Virus record (IMG/VR): IMGVR_UViG_3300008448_012240
Span: 1 to 32,647 of that record
Direction: 5' to 3' (one strand)
DNA length: 32,647 nt
From: a virus
In this document: positions 1 to 6,786 of the stretch, in pieces
Position numbering within the stretch: position 1 is the first letter of the stretch
Layout: each line of letters opens with the position of its first letter
Program-made: the position numbers and the translations under genes
The notes under the pieces: generated by a model
What the model saw: only the letters and a program-made list of their open reading frames with translations
The model's database searches: none
What the model was told of the DNA's origin: nothing

Positions 1-345
1 ATCCTGATTTGTTTTAATTAAATTAATGAACTCTTCTTTAGTATAAGATGCTTCGTGTTGGGTTTCGTTTAAGTAATTCTTATAAGCATCACCATCCCAA
101 ATATGACAATCATTGTCTACAAGGTATTTGATATTTGTATCACCACGTAGAAACCAAAGCAGCTCTGTTACTATTGACTTCCAAGCCATCTTCTTTGTTG
201 TTAGGAGTGGGAAACCCTCAACCATATTGTGCCTTATTTGGTGACTGAATATTGATAGCACCTCACCGTTTCTGGTTTGCTTTCTTACTCCTTCGTTAAG
301 TATCTTCTGTAGTAGTACTTTGTACCTCTGGTCTATGCTGTTCAT
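1..345 (-). CDS. thyA: Thymidylate synthase, N-terminal part (runs off the left edge)
   Basis: Converts dUMP to dTMP with methylene-tetrahydrofolate, supplying dTTP for phage DNA synthesis in the cytoplasm. Only the first 115 residues are in the window; the reading frame is open to base 1. The match to ThyA is clear: an early Arg-Asn-Gly (RTG loop position, phosphate binding), FPLLTTKK near residue 46, ELLWFLRGDTNIKYL near residue 60, then IWD. The catalytic PPC cysteine lies outside. The start at 345 is set by the N-terminal MNSIDQRYKVLLQKIL and an A-rich leader ending AGTT before ATG. It follows the 80-aa gene upstream by 9 bases, so they are probably co-transcribed. Confidence 0.93.
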   Translation of the reverse strand, partial: MNSIDQRYKVLLQKILNEGVRKQTRNGEVLSIFSHQIRHNMVEGFPLLTTKKMAWKSIVTELLWFLRGDTNIKYLVDNDCHIWDGDAYKNYLNETQHEASYTKEEFINLIKTNQD

Positions 346-354
346 AACTATTGT

Positions 355-597
355 TTAATCAAATATATTTAGTCTTGTAGCGCCTTCTAATAATTCATCT
401 AGCGTTTTATCAACAACTTTATCTTCTACACTTCGTAGCTTCGGGATATGTTCGTACATCCCTTCTTGCAACATGTAGTTCATAAATTTGTCATAATACC
501 CCTTTGGCAAAGCTAGTATCTTTTCTGGTTTAGCTAGTATTGTATCAAATATAACTTGTTCAGAATATGGTTCTAATTTTATTTTGTTATTATTCAT
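355..597 (-). CDS. Hypothetical 80-aa protein upstream of thyA
   Basis: Function not recognised. It is a soluble, charged, mostly helical sequence with no cysteines, no membrane segment and an acidic C-terminal third (VEDKVVDKTLDELLEGA). The leader is A-rich and lacks a Shine-Dalgarno site. It sits 9 bases before thyA and 11 bases after the upstream membrane protein gene. Confidence 0.7.
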   Translation of the reverse strand: MNNNKIKLEPYSEQVIFDTILAKPEKILALPKGYYDKFMNYMLQEGMYEHIPKLRSVEDKVVDKTLDELLEGATRLNIFD

Positions 598-608
598 AAA
601 CTTCTATT

Positions 609-953
609 TTATTTCCACCAAACTTGTATTGCTAATATTGCTACCGATAAGGTTAAACAGACGATTGTCTTAGTTGTTATAGGTTCCTTAAACATTAACC
701 AACTCATAAAGCCAAATACTATTATCCCAATCCCAAACCCAATCAATCTGCTTGGCCATATCTCTCCGTCGTATGCCTTCACTATGTGATCAACAGATTT
801 TATAAAGAAGTGCGATATCGGAATTGAAGCTAAAAGCATTGGAATTGGATACTTCTCGTACCAACCGTACTTTATGTTTCCTTGCAATTGCAAATACGTT
901 ATAACTTGCGCAGCTAATCCATACAGCATTCCAAGTGCTAAGTTATTGTTCAT
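609..953 (-). CDS. Polytopic membrane protein, 114 aa
   Basis: A small integral membrane protein of unknown function with about four hydrophobic segments (roughly residues 5-22, 37-54, 68-87 and 95-113) and a WYEKYPIP loop between the first two. The C-terminal half vaguely resembles a small multidrug-resistance half-transporter (FGFMSWLMFKEPITTK), but this is not enough to assign transport. Its start lies inside the end of the preceding 94-aa gene with an 11-base overlap, which suggests translational coupling. Confidence 0.72.
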   Translation of the reverse strand: MNNNLALGMLYGLAAQVITYLQLQGNIKYGWYEKYPIPMLLASIPISHFFIKSVDHIVKAYDGEIWPSRLIGFGIGIIVFGFMSWLMFKEPITTKTIVCLTLSVAILAIQVWWK

Positions 954-1227
954 TATCCTTTTCTTTTTTGTGATTTACTATGTCTCCGTTTAATTGTAGT
1001 AGCATCCTCCCATTTACTCGTATTACCGGAGATTGTTGCCCTTCTCTAAACACAATTCGATCGCAATCTATCGTAATGCTTGGCATCTTATTGAAGGTAA
1101 GTAACCATTGCCATTTATCGATAAACCAGTCTTTGATCTTTTTAGTTGTAATTTTATTAGGATTTTCGCTAGTAATAAAGATCTTCCCGTATTTGTTAAC
1201 GTCGTAGTAATAGTCTCGGTGCCCCAT
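943..1227 (-). CDS. Hypothetical 94-aa protein
   Basis: Function not recognised. The N-terminus is rich in Tyr and Asp (GHRDYYYDVNKYGK). The middle has a basic/aromatic helix (KIKDWFIDKWQWL) and the rest looks beta-rich, which fits a small nucleic-acid or protein-binding domain, but nothing diagnostic is seen. It begins one base after the stop of the 62-aa gene and overlaps the next membrane protein gene. Confidence 0.65.
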   Translation of the reverse strand: MGHRDYYYDVNKYGKIFITSENPNKITTKKIKDWFIDKWQWLLTFNKMPSITIDCDRIVFREGQQSPVIRVNGRMLLQLNGDIVNHKKEKDNEQ

Positions 1228-1228
1228 A

Positions 1229-1417
1229 TTATTCAGCTACTTTTGTTGATACTAGGTAATACGTTATTCCGTTGTGGACTATGAACTGCTTTGAATTAAG
1301 ATCTTCTCTACCTGTTGCAGCTATCCACGTTTCTGTTAAACCTGGCTCGCCCTTGGCTGGATACATTACTACTTTTGTGTTGCTGATGCTGATAAATCTT
1401 GGGTTGTTTTGTTCCAT
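1229..1417 (-). CDS. Hypothetical 62-aa protein
   Basis: Function not recognised. Short, probably all-beta, with a TWIAATGRED segment. The 7875-8201 protein carries a similar GWIAATGG segment, perhaps a small shared motif among these phage proteins. Leader is A-rich (AAACAAACAGTTAT before ATG). Confidence 0.6.
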   Translation of the reverse strand: MEQNNPRFISISNTKVVMYPAKGEPGLTETWIAATGREDLNSKQFIVHNGITYYLVSTKVAE

Positions 1418-1436
1418 ATAACTGTTTGTTTTGTTT

Positions 1437-1556
1437 TTATCTTATTACACCTCTTCCGCACTTCATCCGTTTATTTGCTGTTTGGTACGGCGTGTATTGT
1501 CTTGCGCAAGATTGTAGTAGCGCGAGTAGTATTATTGCTATTGCTATCTTTTTCAT
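1437..1556 (-). CDS. Small lipoprotein, 39 aa
   Basis: A tiny ORF with a typical lipoprotein signal: MKK, a hydrophobic stretch IAIAIILLALLQS, then a lipobox ending in Cys17. After cleavage a 23-residue basic peptide (RQYTPYQTANKRMKCGRG) would be anchored in the envelope. Its ATG overlaps the TGA of the secreted nuclease gene (ATGA), so the two are translationally coupled. It may act with the nuclease, as an inhibitor or anchor, or have a lysis-related role such as an outer spanin part. All three are inference. Confidence 0.7.
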   Translation of the reverse strand: MKKIAIAIILLALLQSCARQYTPYQTANKRMKCGRGVIR

Positions 1557-2137
1557 TTAATTAAATATTTTGAGTAGTCAAGTGTTGTGGGTTTCTCGTT
1601 TCTAAAGTAATACTTTTCTATGACATTTGAATATTTTATTGTCTTGTAGTATCCATCTGGGACTGTTGCACCTGTGGTGAGTTTGACCGAAGTCTTTGAA
1701 AATACGCACTCTATAGTTACTTCTACTTTTGGGTGCTCGTTAGCTAACAATCTTTCTCGTGCTTCTAATAACCTCCAAGTTGTTCTGTTCAAATCTTGGT
1801 TTTGAAGAGAGCAATTCAAATAGCTAAACGTCTTATACAACATTTCCTTGCTACAATTAAACGCTGCGGCTGGAGCCATGTGACCCTTATCGTATATGTT
1901 GTTAACGTAATCTAGATTGTCTGATGTTTTTATGCTGTCTACAGTATAAAAGTCCATGCCTTGTCTAGAAGCGGTACCGTTTGGGCATTTAATAGTGTAT
2001 CTAATCCACGTGGGTTGCTGTAATATCTCAGAATACACTACTTCGTATATGTCTGTTTTGATTTGAACTTTGTCTCTTAATTGTTGAGATAATCCAAAAA
2101 ATGGTAAGAATAACAGTAAGAACACTATTTTTTTCAT
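1553..2137 (-). CDS. Secreted DNA/RNA non-specific endonuclease
   Basis: A NUC1/EndA-type beta-beta-alpha metal nuclease that would cleave DNA and RNA without strong sequence preference. An N-terminal signal peptide (MKKIVFLLLFLPFFGLSQ) implies export. The catalytic motif appears as YDKGHMAPAA near residue 102 (DRGH in most homologues, with the general-base His kept), followed by SYLNCSLQNQDLNRTTW near residue 125, which matches the metal-binding Asn segment and the LN..W..LE helix. At 194 aa it is short for the family but complete. It is coupled to the lipoprotein gene downstream. In a phage it could digest host or competitor DNA in the envelope, or extracellular DNA during exit. Confidence 0.88.
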   Translation of the reverse strand: MKKIVFLLLFLPFFGLSQQLRDKVQIKTDIYEVVYSEILQQPTWIRYTIKCPNGTASRQGMDFYTVDSIKTSDNLDYVNNIYDKGHMAPAAAFNCSKEMLYKTFSYLNCSLQNQDLNRTTWRLLEARERLLANEHPKVEVTIECVFSKTSVKLTTGATVPDGYYKTIKYSNVIEKYYFRNEKPTTLDYSKYLIK

Positions 2138-2367
2138 AAGCTAAATTGTGACATGTTAAAAGTTATAAACTTCTCTGACTCTTTTATCTTCTTTATGATC
2201 AATTCTACTGTCTCCATTACGTAGTGTTCCTTTGCGTCTATGGTCCTAACTATTGATAAGGAAACTCCGGAAGCGTTTAGTCTAGTTTCTATGGAAGATA
2301 TAAACACTGGGTTTATGAACAAAGCCTCCTCTTTTTTGGTTGTGAGTTGAATAAATTTACTGTTCAT
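2134..2367 (-). CDS. Hypothetical 77-aa protein, FlbD-like fold possible
   Basis: The pattern FIQLTTKKEEALFINPVFI, then alternating beta strands and a terminal helix containing ETVELIIKKIKE, resembles the small FlbD-like domain (ligand 'F+NP..I..I' and 'V.ET..E+I.KI'). Real function in phages is unknown. The stop overlaps the nuclease start by 4 bases (ATGA). Confidence 0.65.
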   Translation of the reverse strand: MNSKFIQLTTKKEEALFINPVFISSIETRLNASGVSLSIVRTIDAKEHYVMETVELIIKKIKESEKFITFNMSQFSL

Positions 2368-2373
2368 GCTTGT

Positions 2374-2478
2374 TTATTTGTCTTTTTTAATGAATGATTT
2401 GTAAAAGTCTATTGCGCCAAATACGCATACGACTAAAAATAAGGCTGTGAATCCGATCACGAATAAATCTGATAACAT
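2374..2478 (-). CDS. 34-aa single-pass membrane peptide (copy A)
   Basis: A short ORF: MLSD, then one hydrophobic helix of about 20 residues, then a basic tail ending in KKDK. It contains VCVFGAID, nearly identical to ICVFGIID in the 32-aa peptide at 3139-3237, so the two look like paralogues. They flank the T9SS-type protein gene at 2484-3125. Topology is probably N-out/C-in by the positive-inside rule. Function unknown. Confidence 0.65.
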   Translation of the reverse strand: MLSDLFVIGFTALFLVVCVFGAIDFYKSFIKKDK

Positions 2479-2483
2479 GGTTT

Positions 2484-3125
2484 TTATTTTGTGTATTTGA
2501 ATATGAATCTTTCAGGTGCAATATTATCAACGATTACAACTTCAATTATATTCAAACCCGTTTTAAGATAGTTATTTAGATTAGTTGTGTTTGATCTTCT
2601 AGCAAATGTAACTTCGTTATACTTAACTTCACCTAAAATAGAATACACTCGTATATGTTCAATATAGTTTAGTGACCCATAACTGCTTTTAATTATTCCT
2701 CCATCAATAGATATATCTAATTTGTAAGGACCTTTAACAACTATTATAGTATTTCCTTCAACTAAATTAAGAGCAAAATTAGAAGTATTGAGTTCAAGCC
2801 AACCCATATCGGGGTTTGTAAAGCTAGGACACGATGTTTCTGCTTTTACTCTAAATTTTATATTAGCTGGATTCGACCTAAATACACTGACGATGACGCA
2901 ACTATCGGGTCTCACTTGTATATCAATTGCCGGATCCTGATCGGCTTTTGTTCTAATTCTTGCTTCACAGTTTTGTTTATTACACACTCTAAAGGTGTGT
3001 TCACCAAATGAGTATCCTAAATAGAATATCTTAATGACGTTGTTCTCAAAGAACTGTCCTCCGTTTTGTGCTAACGATGCCGTATAAATAAGCATCAGTA
3101 AAAGCGTTGTGATAACTGTTTTCAT
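2484..3125 (-). CDS. Exported protein with T9SS-like C-terminal sorting domain, 213 aa
   Basis: Begins with a signal peptide (MKTVITTLLLMLIYTASLAQ). The central part is beta-rich with two Cys pairs (VCNKQNCEA and DSCVI...SCPS), which fits an Ig-like or adhesion fold. The last 60 residues read IRVYSILGEVKYNEVTF, then LKTGLNIIEVVIVDN, then FIFKYTK. This matches the layout of type IX secretion type-A sorting domains (YD..GR ... L..G.Y.V.V ... K..K). The 4141-5274 protein has the same end. The protein is therefore probably sent to the surface of the infected cell or the medium. Its target is unknown. Confidence 0.75.
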   Translation of the reverse strand: MKTVITTLLLMLIYTASLAQNGGQFFENNVIKIFYLGYSFGEHTFRVCNKQNCEARIRTKADQDPAIDIQVRPDSCVIVSVFRSNPANIKFRVKAETSCPSFTNPDMGWLELNTSNFALNLVEGNTIIVVKGPYKLDISIDGGIIKSSYGSLNYIEHIRVYSILGEVKYNEVTFARRSNTTNLNNYLKTGLNIIEVVIVDNIAPERFIFKYTK

Positions 3126-3138
3126 TTTTAGGTAGGGT

Positions 3139-3237
3139 TTATTTTATTTTTCTTATCTGTTTTTCTACGTCTATTATTCCAAATACGCATATTCCTATTA
3201 ATATACCAAATATGCTACCTATTATTAAGTCTTGCAT
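3139..3237 (-). CDS. 32-aa single-pass membrane peptide (copy B)
   Basis: A short ORF: MQDL, a hydrophobic Gly/Ile-rich helix, then VEKQIRKIK. Shares the CVFG(I/A)ID segment and charge layout with the 34-aa peptide at 2374-2478. It lies between the 86-aa gene (2-base gap) and the exported protein gene. Function unknown; a small envelope or export-associated peptide is possible. Confidence 0.62.
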   Translation of the reverse strand: MQDLIIGSIFGILIGICVFGIIDVEKQIRKIK

Positions 3238-3239
3238 AG

Positions 3240-3500
3240 TTATACTATTAAATCGTCAATAACTATATTATATTCGCTGATTAAATCATTTATCTTTTCA
3301 AACACTTTATCCAATAAATCGTAATCGTGATCAACTCCACCCCTAATTTCCTCAGCCTCCAATTCTCTTAGTATATCTTTCTTAGTGTTGTACACCAGTT
3401 GCCATATCATTAGAGCCATATCAGTTGACTTGATAGCTCTTAGGTGTTCCATCCTATCATCACCGTCTGTTAAATCAAATTCTAAAATTGCTTTTGCCAT
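3240..3500 (-). CDS. Conserved phage-type hypothetical, 86 aa
   Basis: The opening AKAILEFDLTDGDDRMEHLR followed by a helix with DMALMIWQL matches a small soluble protein often seen in phages of many hosts, of unknown role. The rest is helical and acidic and ends hydrophobic (IVIDDLIV). The gene follows a 77-base non-coding stretch carrying a candidate promoter, so it probably heads the transcript that runs down to the nuclease and thyA. Confidence 0.75.
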   Translation of the reverse strand: MAKAILEFDLTDGDDRMEHLRAIKSTDMALMIWQLVYNTKKDILRELEAEEIRGGVDHDYDLLDKVFEKINDLISEYNIVIDDLIV

Positions 3501-3577
3501 AACATATTTTTATAAAAGTAATAATATTTTTTATTATAACGTAAAATATATTTTTGGTTATAAGAACCAAATTTTTA
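3501..3577 (-). promoter_or_regulatory. AT-rich intergenic region with hairpin and candidate promoter
   Basis: Just after the stop of the 188-aa gene there is a perfect 7-bp stem (3553-3559 with 3565-3571, 5-base loop). Next, on the minus strand, comes TATATTTTACGTTATA, which shares TATATTTT and GTTATA with the 32012-32065 region and resembles the Bacteroidota -7 element TAnnTTTG. A further imperfect dyad (GTTATAATA/TATTATTAC) follows. This looks like the end of one transcript and the start of the next, though the hairpin is A/T-rich and weak. Confidence 0.4.
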
Positions 3578-4144
3578 TCAATCCCACCAAGATTCTATAT
3601 GTCTTTCCATTAATTTAAACAACAACTTTCTTGCTCTCTCGTGATTCTCTCTAGAAATTTGCATAGCTATATAACATTTATCTCTTAGTCTACTCTTAAC
3701 TTTTGGTTGCCTTATTATTTTTTTATAAACTAATGGATACTTCTTGAAGTAATTATCGAAGTTTTCTGATAACTCCTCTATGCGAAGCTGTTTAACATCA
3801 TCACGGCCTGGAACATCATCCCAGTGATATTCGCTTTTGTGATAGTCCATGTATTCCATATGATAATATTCTTCTCTCACTTTTTTAATAAGACGAGCAC
3901 ACGTCATCATGCGTTCAGCATCTCTATTAGCGTTTAGGTGAATACCTCTACGACCAATATACTCTGCTTGATGAGTGAGTTTTTTCTCTAACAGTATCCA
4001 AATATAGTGGTCGTCCCAATCTCTGTCTTTCCAAATTAAAGGAAACCACCTCCATAGATTCTTGATCCCTGTTATAAAGTCTTTATGATAATATCTCGCC
4101 TCGTGAAGGAGCCAATACTCTAATCTATTCAATAACTTTTTCAT
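3578..4144 (-). CDS. Conserved phage-type hypothetical, 188 aa
   Basis: A basic, Trp- and Tyr-rich protein with no known fold. The run LWRWFPLIWKDRDWDDHYIW (about residues 29-48) is typical of a family widespread in phages and without assigned function. The rest is helical with many His/Arg/Glu residues (RRGIHLNANRDAERM, SRENHERARKLLFKLM). It overlaps the upstream exported protein gene by 4 bases (ATGA). Confidence 0.75.
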   Translation of the reverse strand: MKKLLNRLEYWLLHEARYYHKDFITGIKNLWRWFPLIWKDRDWDDHYIWILLEKKLTHQAEYIGRRGIHLNANRDAERMMTCARLIKKVREEYYHMEYMDYHKSEYHWDDVPGRDDVKQLRIEELSENFDNYFKKYPLVYKKIIRQPKVKSRLRDKCYIAMQISRENHERARKLLFKLMERHIESWWD

Positions 4145-5274
4145 TTTATGTATTTTATAGTTTTACTAGAATAAAAATTATCGTGTATAATCACTCGTAT
4201 ATAGTTCATTCCGCTCTTTAACGCGGTAGCTATATCTAATCTATTTTCATTACTCGGTTTGGTGATTCTACGCCTATACTGCAATCTACCAAAATTATCG
4301 TAAATTATTACGTCGTATATATACTTTTCTCTGTACTTAAAATTAACAATTAGCTGTTCATTTATCAAATTTATTTCTGTAGTTTTACGATAATTTGAAA
4401 CATATAAATCTTCTTCTTTAATGGGTAATATTTTGTTACATGTACAACTCCCTCTGAGTGTGTCGAATATATAGGTTTCATTTGTGGCACTATTGTACGC
4501 ACCGGGAGTTGCTACTGTCGCAGATTGTATTGTCCACTTTGTCGCATCAAAATACTCAGCATCAGATGTTCCTACAAATGCTGCTGAAGTTCCCGACATA
4601 GCCACATTTGATATAAGAGGAGCAACCGCATTACCTACCATATCAACAGTAGTAGTGCAGCCTGAAACGTTCGTTGATTTGCCGTACACCACTCCATGTA
4701 TTAAATTAAACGATGGATCTCGAACCTGAATGCCATCTCCAGCGTTAGCTAACCCGATATTTGCCCAAGTGCCTGTTGATACATAAGTACACGCTGCGTA
4801 ATTGGTTCTCACAATACAACTTGAAGCAGCGGGTAGTGTCGTGCAATATTCAAGAGACAGGTGATTGCTTGGCACTATATAAACGCAATCATTATTTACC
4901 CAGTCATAAGGATCATCTGCAGGCAGTATTAAGTCCCTGTCCGCTGCGTTGTAAATAACAATAATAGCTCCTACTGGTAAATTGTTCCATGGAAGTTCAT
5001 TTTTAAATCTCATATGACCAGTGGCCATTCCAGATCCTGTGAAGTGATTAAGCGGTGAGAAGTCTCCATTATTGTCATCCAATACCCAACCGGCTATGTT
5101 TACTTTAGCTAATACACAATTTGAATTGGTTATTGTTGTGGCAGAAGACACTACTAGTTCTACCCACTCTTTAGCGCCACTGGCACCCTGTGAGAATTCG
5201 TTGATACGAATAGATTGAGCCGTTGTAGAGATGCATATCAATACATTAAACACTAAATACAATATGTTTTTCAT
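4141..5274 (-). CDS. Exported lamin-tail-domain protein with T9SS-like C-terminus, 377 aa
   Basis: A signal peptide (MKNILYLVFNVLICISTTAQ) is followed at once by IRINEFSQGASGAKEWVEL, the signature start of a lamin-tail domain, an Ig-like beta sandwich common in Bacteroidota secreted proteins and extracellular nucleases. The domain spans roughly residues 20-255, with several Cys pairs. The C-terminal 75 residues (VIIYDNFGRLQYRRRI ... LKSGMNYIRVIIHDN ... IKYIK) match a type-A T9SS sorting domain and align with the end of the 213-aa protein. Probably displayed on or released from the infected cell. Substrate unknown; no nuclease domain is seen. Slightly richer in small residues than neighbours, as usual for secreted proteins. 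Confidence 0.82.
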   Translation of the reverse strand: MKNILYLVFNVLICISTTAQSIRINEFSQGASGAKEWVELVVSSATTITNSNCVLAKVNIAGWVLDDNNGDFSPLNHFTGSGMATGHMRFKNELPWNNLPVGAIIVIYNAADRDLILPADDPYDWVNNDCVYIVPSNHLSLEYCTTLPAASSCIVRTNYAACTYVSTGTWANIGLANAGDGIQVRDPSFNLIHGVVYGKSTNVSGCTTTVDMVGNAVAPLISNVAMSGTSAAFVGTSDAEYFDATKWTIQSATVATPGAYNSATNETYIFDTLRGSCTCNKILPIKEEDLYVSNYRKTTEINLINEQLIVNFKYREKYIYDVIIYDNFGRLQYRRRITKPSNENRLDIATALKSGMNYIRVIIHDNFYSSKTIKYIK

Positions 5275-5498
5275 GCTTTTATTATTACGCCTTTGACTAC
5301 TTTTTTTCCTTTAGGGGGATTTTGTCCATCTTCCAATACTTCATTACTGCCATAGTACCACTCTTTATTGGCATCTAATATCATTTGAACTTCGAATATC
5401 TCATTAACTTCATCCCATCCGCCTTCGTAACCTCTAACAAATAGTTCAGTGTCTTGATCGCAGTTGTTTAATCTCTCTATCAATTCTTTTACTTTCAT
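5271..5498 (-). CDS. Conserved phage-type hypothetical, 75 aa
   Basis: Begins MKVKELIERLNNCDQDTELF and continues VRGYEGGWDEV. This resembles a small protein family frequent in phages and prophages ('V.ELI..L...D....V.+.GYEGG+D++'), function unknown. Stops overlap starts on both sides by 4 bases, placing it in a tight operon with the lamin-tail protein gene. Confidence 0.75.
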   Translation of the reverse strand: MKVKELIERLNNCDQDTELFVRGYEGGWDEVNEIFEVQMILDANKEWYYGSNEVLEDGQNPPKGKKVVKGVIIKA

Positions 5499-5830
5499 AA
5501 ACTATCATTTTTTTTATATAAAATCTTTCCATGCTTATTTATCTCTGCAACAATTTGATCCCCGTCTATTAGATTATCCAAAATTTGTTCTGAGTACTTC
5601 AACCCTGCTTCATCGAATATCTCTTCATACTCTTCGACTGACATTTGGTAATGCTCCCTTTTACCGATTAGGTAGTGTTCGTACATTCTCTCACAAGATT
5701 CTTCTATCTCTTTTATCCAAGTTAATAAGAACGTGTTATCCATTCTTTCAGACTCTGGCTTAGAGTATTCTACTTTATATATTTCGAACACTATCTCTTC
5801 TATGTAAGCGTCTATTATTTGATCTCTCAT
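5495..5830 (-). CDS. Hypothetical acidic 111-aa protein
   Basis: Function not recognised. A soluble, helical, strongly acidic sequence (many Glu, for example VEEYEEIFDEAGLKYSEQ), with no motif identified. Acidic small phage proteins can be DNA mimics or host-enzyme inhibitors, but nothing here singles that out. Leader ATAAAAGTT precedes ATG. Confidence 0.65.
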   Translation of the reverse strand: MRDQIIDAYIEEIVFEIYKVEYSKPESERMDNTFLLTWIKEIEESCERMYEHYLIGKREHYQMSVEEYEEIFDEAGLKYSEQILDNLIDGDQIVAEINKHGKILYKKNDSL

Positions 5831-5835
5831 AACTT

Positions 5836-6093
5836 TTATTTATATTCCGCTAACAAAGACTGCAACTGAGGCTTTGGTATAGCTCCCTTAGTCTTGAACA
5901 ATAACTGATCTCCCTTAAAAATCATAGTTGTCGGTACGCTTGAAATTGAATGAGTATGCACGAACTCTGGGTTTGTATCAGCGTCAATCTCTTGCAAGCC
6001 TATAGAATTTTCATTACAGAATTGTTGTAATACTGGTTTGTATGCTTTGCATGGGCCGCACCATGCTGCAGATACTAATTTAATTGATAGCAT
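5836..6093 (-). CDS. Thioredoxin, 85 aa
   Basis: A compact thioredoxin-fold thiol-disulfide oxidoreductase. Active site is WCGPC at residues 11-15, with the cis-proline in SVPTT near residue 54 and the buried Asp in the EIDADTNPEF strand. It lacks the first beta-alpha unit of E. coli TrxA (about 108 aa), typical of minimal phage thioredoxins. Likely roles are electron supply to a ribonucleotide reductase or redox upkeep during infection. No reductase gene is in view. It starts 32 bases from the divergent plus-strand gene. Confidence 0.9.
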   Translation of the reverse strand: MLSIKLVSAAWCGPCKAYKPVLQQFCNENSIGLQEIDADTNPEFVHTHSISSVPTTMIFKGDQLLFKTKGAIPKPQLQSLLAEYK

Positions 6094-6125
6094 AAGCGTG
6101 TTTTTGATATTTATTAATAAAGTGA

Positions 6126-6380
6126 ATGAAAAGTTTTTTACTAAAGATGTTGGGATCTGGGACTGGTATTAGTTCCAAAAGATTCATAGGATTCATGGCT
6201 TCTTTAACGATGGTTTTCATAGCTATCGTTGATTTATTTACAGATAAAACTGTTTCAGAATACGTATTTGATGGCCTCATGTGGTTGGCCATTTCAGGTT
6301 TAGGATTCGTTGCTAGCGAAAGATTTGCAAACGTATTGAGTGCTAGATATACCAAAAAAAACGATAACGAAAATCTTTAA
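6126..6380 (+). CDS. Two-helix membrane protein, holin-like (only plus-strand gene)
   Basis: 84 aa with a short N-terminal amphipathic region, a GTGISSKRFIGF motif, two hydrophobic helices (about residues 20-37 and 47-65) joined by DLFTDKTVSEYVFDG, and a charged C-tail. The size and layout fit class II holins and match a small membrane protein family I associate with Bacteroidota phages. The true coding strand is plus: the membrane pattern is coherent there, while the opposing 91-aa minus frame is not. It diverges from the thioredoxin gene, and its stop overlaps the stop of the DUF4494-like gene. It could control lysis, but no endolysin is nearby. Confidence 0.75.
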   Translation: MKSFLLKMLGSGTGISSKRFIGFMASLTMVFIAIVDLFTDKTVSEYVFDGLMWLAISGLGFVASERFANVLSARYTKKNDNENL

Positions 6381-6598
6381 TCGTTTAATATAACACCCGC
6401 AATAGGAGATTCAGATACTGATTTAACTTCGAAGTCATTCAATCCACCAAGCCATGATGTGACTTTTGCTTCTGCTTCTGTACAACTCATTGCATCAATC
6501 AAGTATTGAACCATAACTTTCTTTATTTTACCAGACTTCTCGTCTTCTGTGATAAACTGAACTTTTGCTAGAAAGTACTTATTTAGTTTATTTTCCAT
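6377..6598 (-). CDS. DUF4494-like protein, 73 aa
   Basis: The pattern YFLAKVQFITEDEKSGKIKK, then VQYLIDAMSCTEAEAKV, resembles DUF4494, a family known mainly from Bacteroidota and their mobile elements. Function unknown. It ends in overlap with the convergent plus-strand holin-like gene, so transcripts from both sides meet here. Confidence 0.72.
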   Translation of the reverse strand: MENKLNKYFLAKVQFITEDEKSGKIKKVMVQYLIDAMSCTEAEAKVTSWLGGLNDFEVKSVSESPIAGVILND

Positions 6599-6599
6599 A

Positions 6600-6776
6600 T
6601 TATACGTTTAAATGAAGGCCAGAAGACATATTTCCACCCTCTTCTGATATTCCTTCAACATTTTTTATTTGAGCTTTTTCTAGTAACTCTTTTATTTCTT
6701 TTTTTATTTCTTTTAAGCTTGTGATATACTCTTTAAGCTTTTTTTGTTCTTCGGGAGATAGGTTCTCTAGTTTCAT
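6600..6776 (-). CDS. Small coiled-coil protein, 58 aa
   Basis: A Lys/Glu-rich helix (LSPEEQKKLKEYITSLKEIK and onward) with heptad-like hydrophobic spacing, then a short tail ending LHLNV. The start at 6776 is preferred over the longer in-frame 6809 because it has an A-rich leader (GATAAAAGACAA) and avoids overlapping the zinc-binding protein gene. Function unknown. Confidence 0.6.
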   Translation of the reverse strand: MKLENLSPEEQKKLKEYITSLKEIKKEIKELLEKAQIKNVEGISEEGGNMSSGLHLNV

Positions 6777-6786
6777 TTGTCTTTTA

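Noticed and set aside
3553-3571. Rho-independent terminator
   Set aside because: The stem is short and A/T-rich and is not followed by a clean U-tract on the coding strand; kept only as a note in the regulatory region.
6080-6355. A 91-aa minus-strand frame opposite the holin-like gene
   Set aside because: Its translation lacks a coherent pattern, overlaps the thioredoxin start, and the plus strand encodes a clear two-helix membrane protein.
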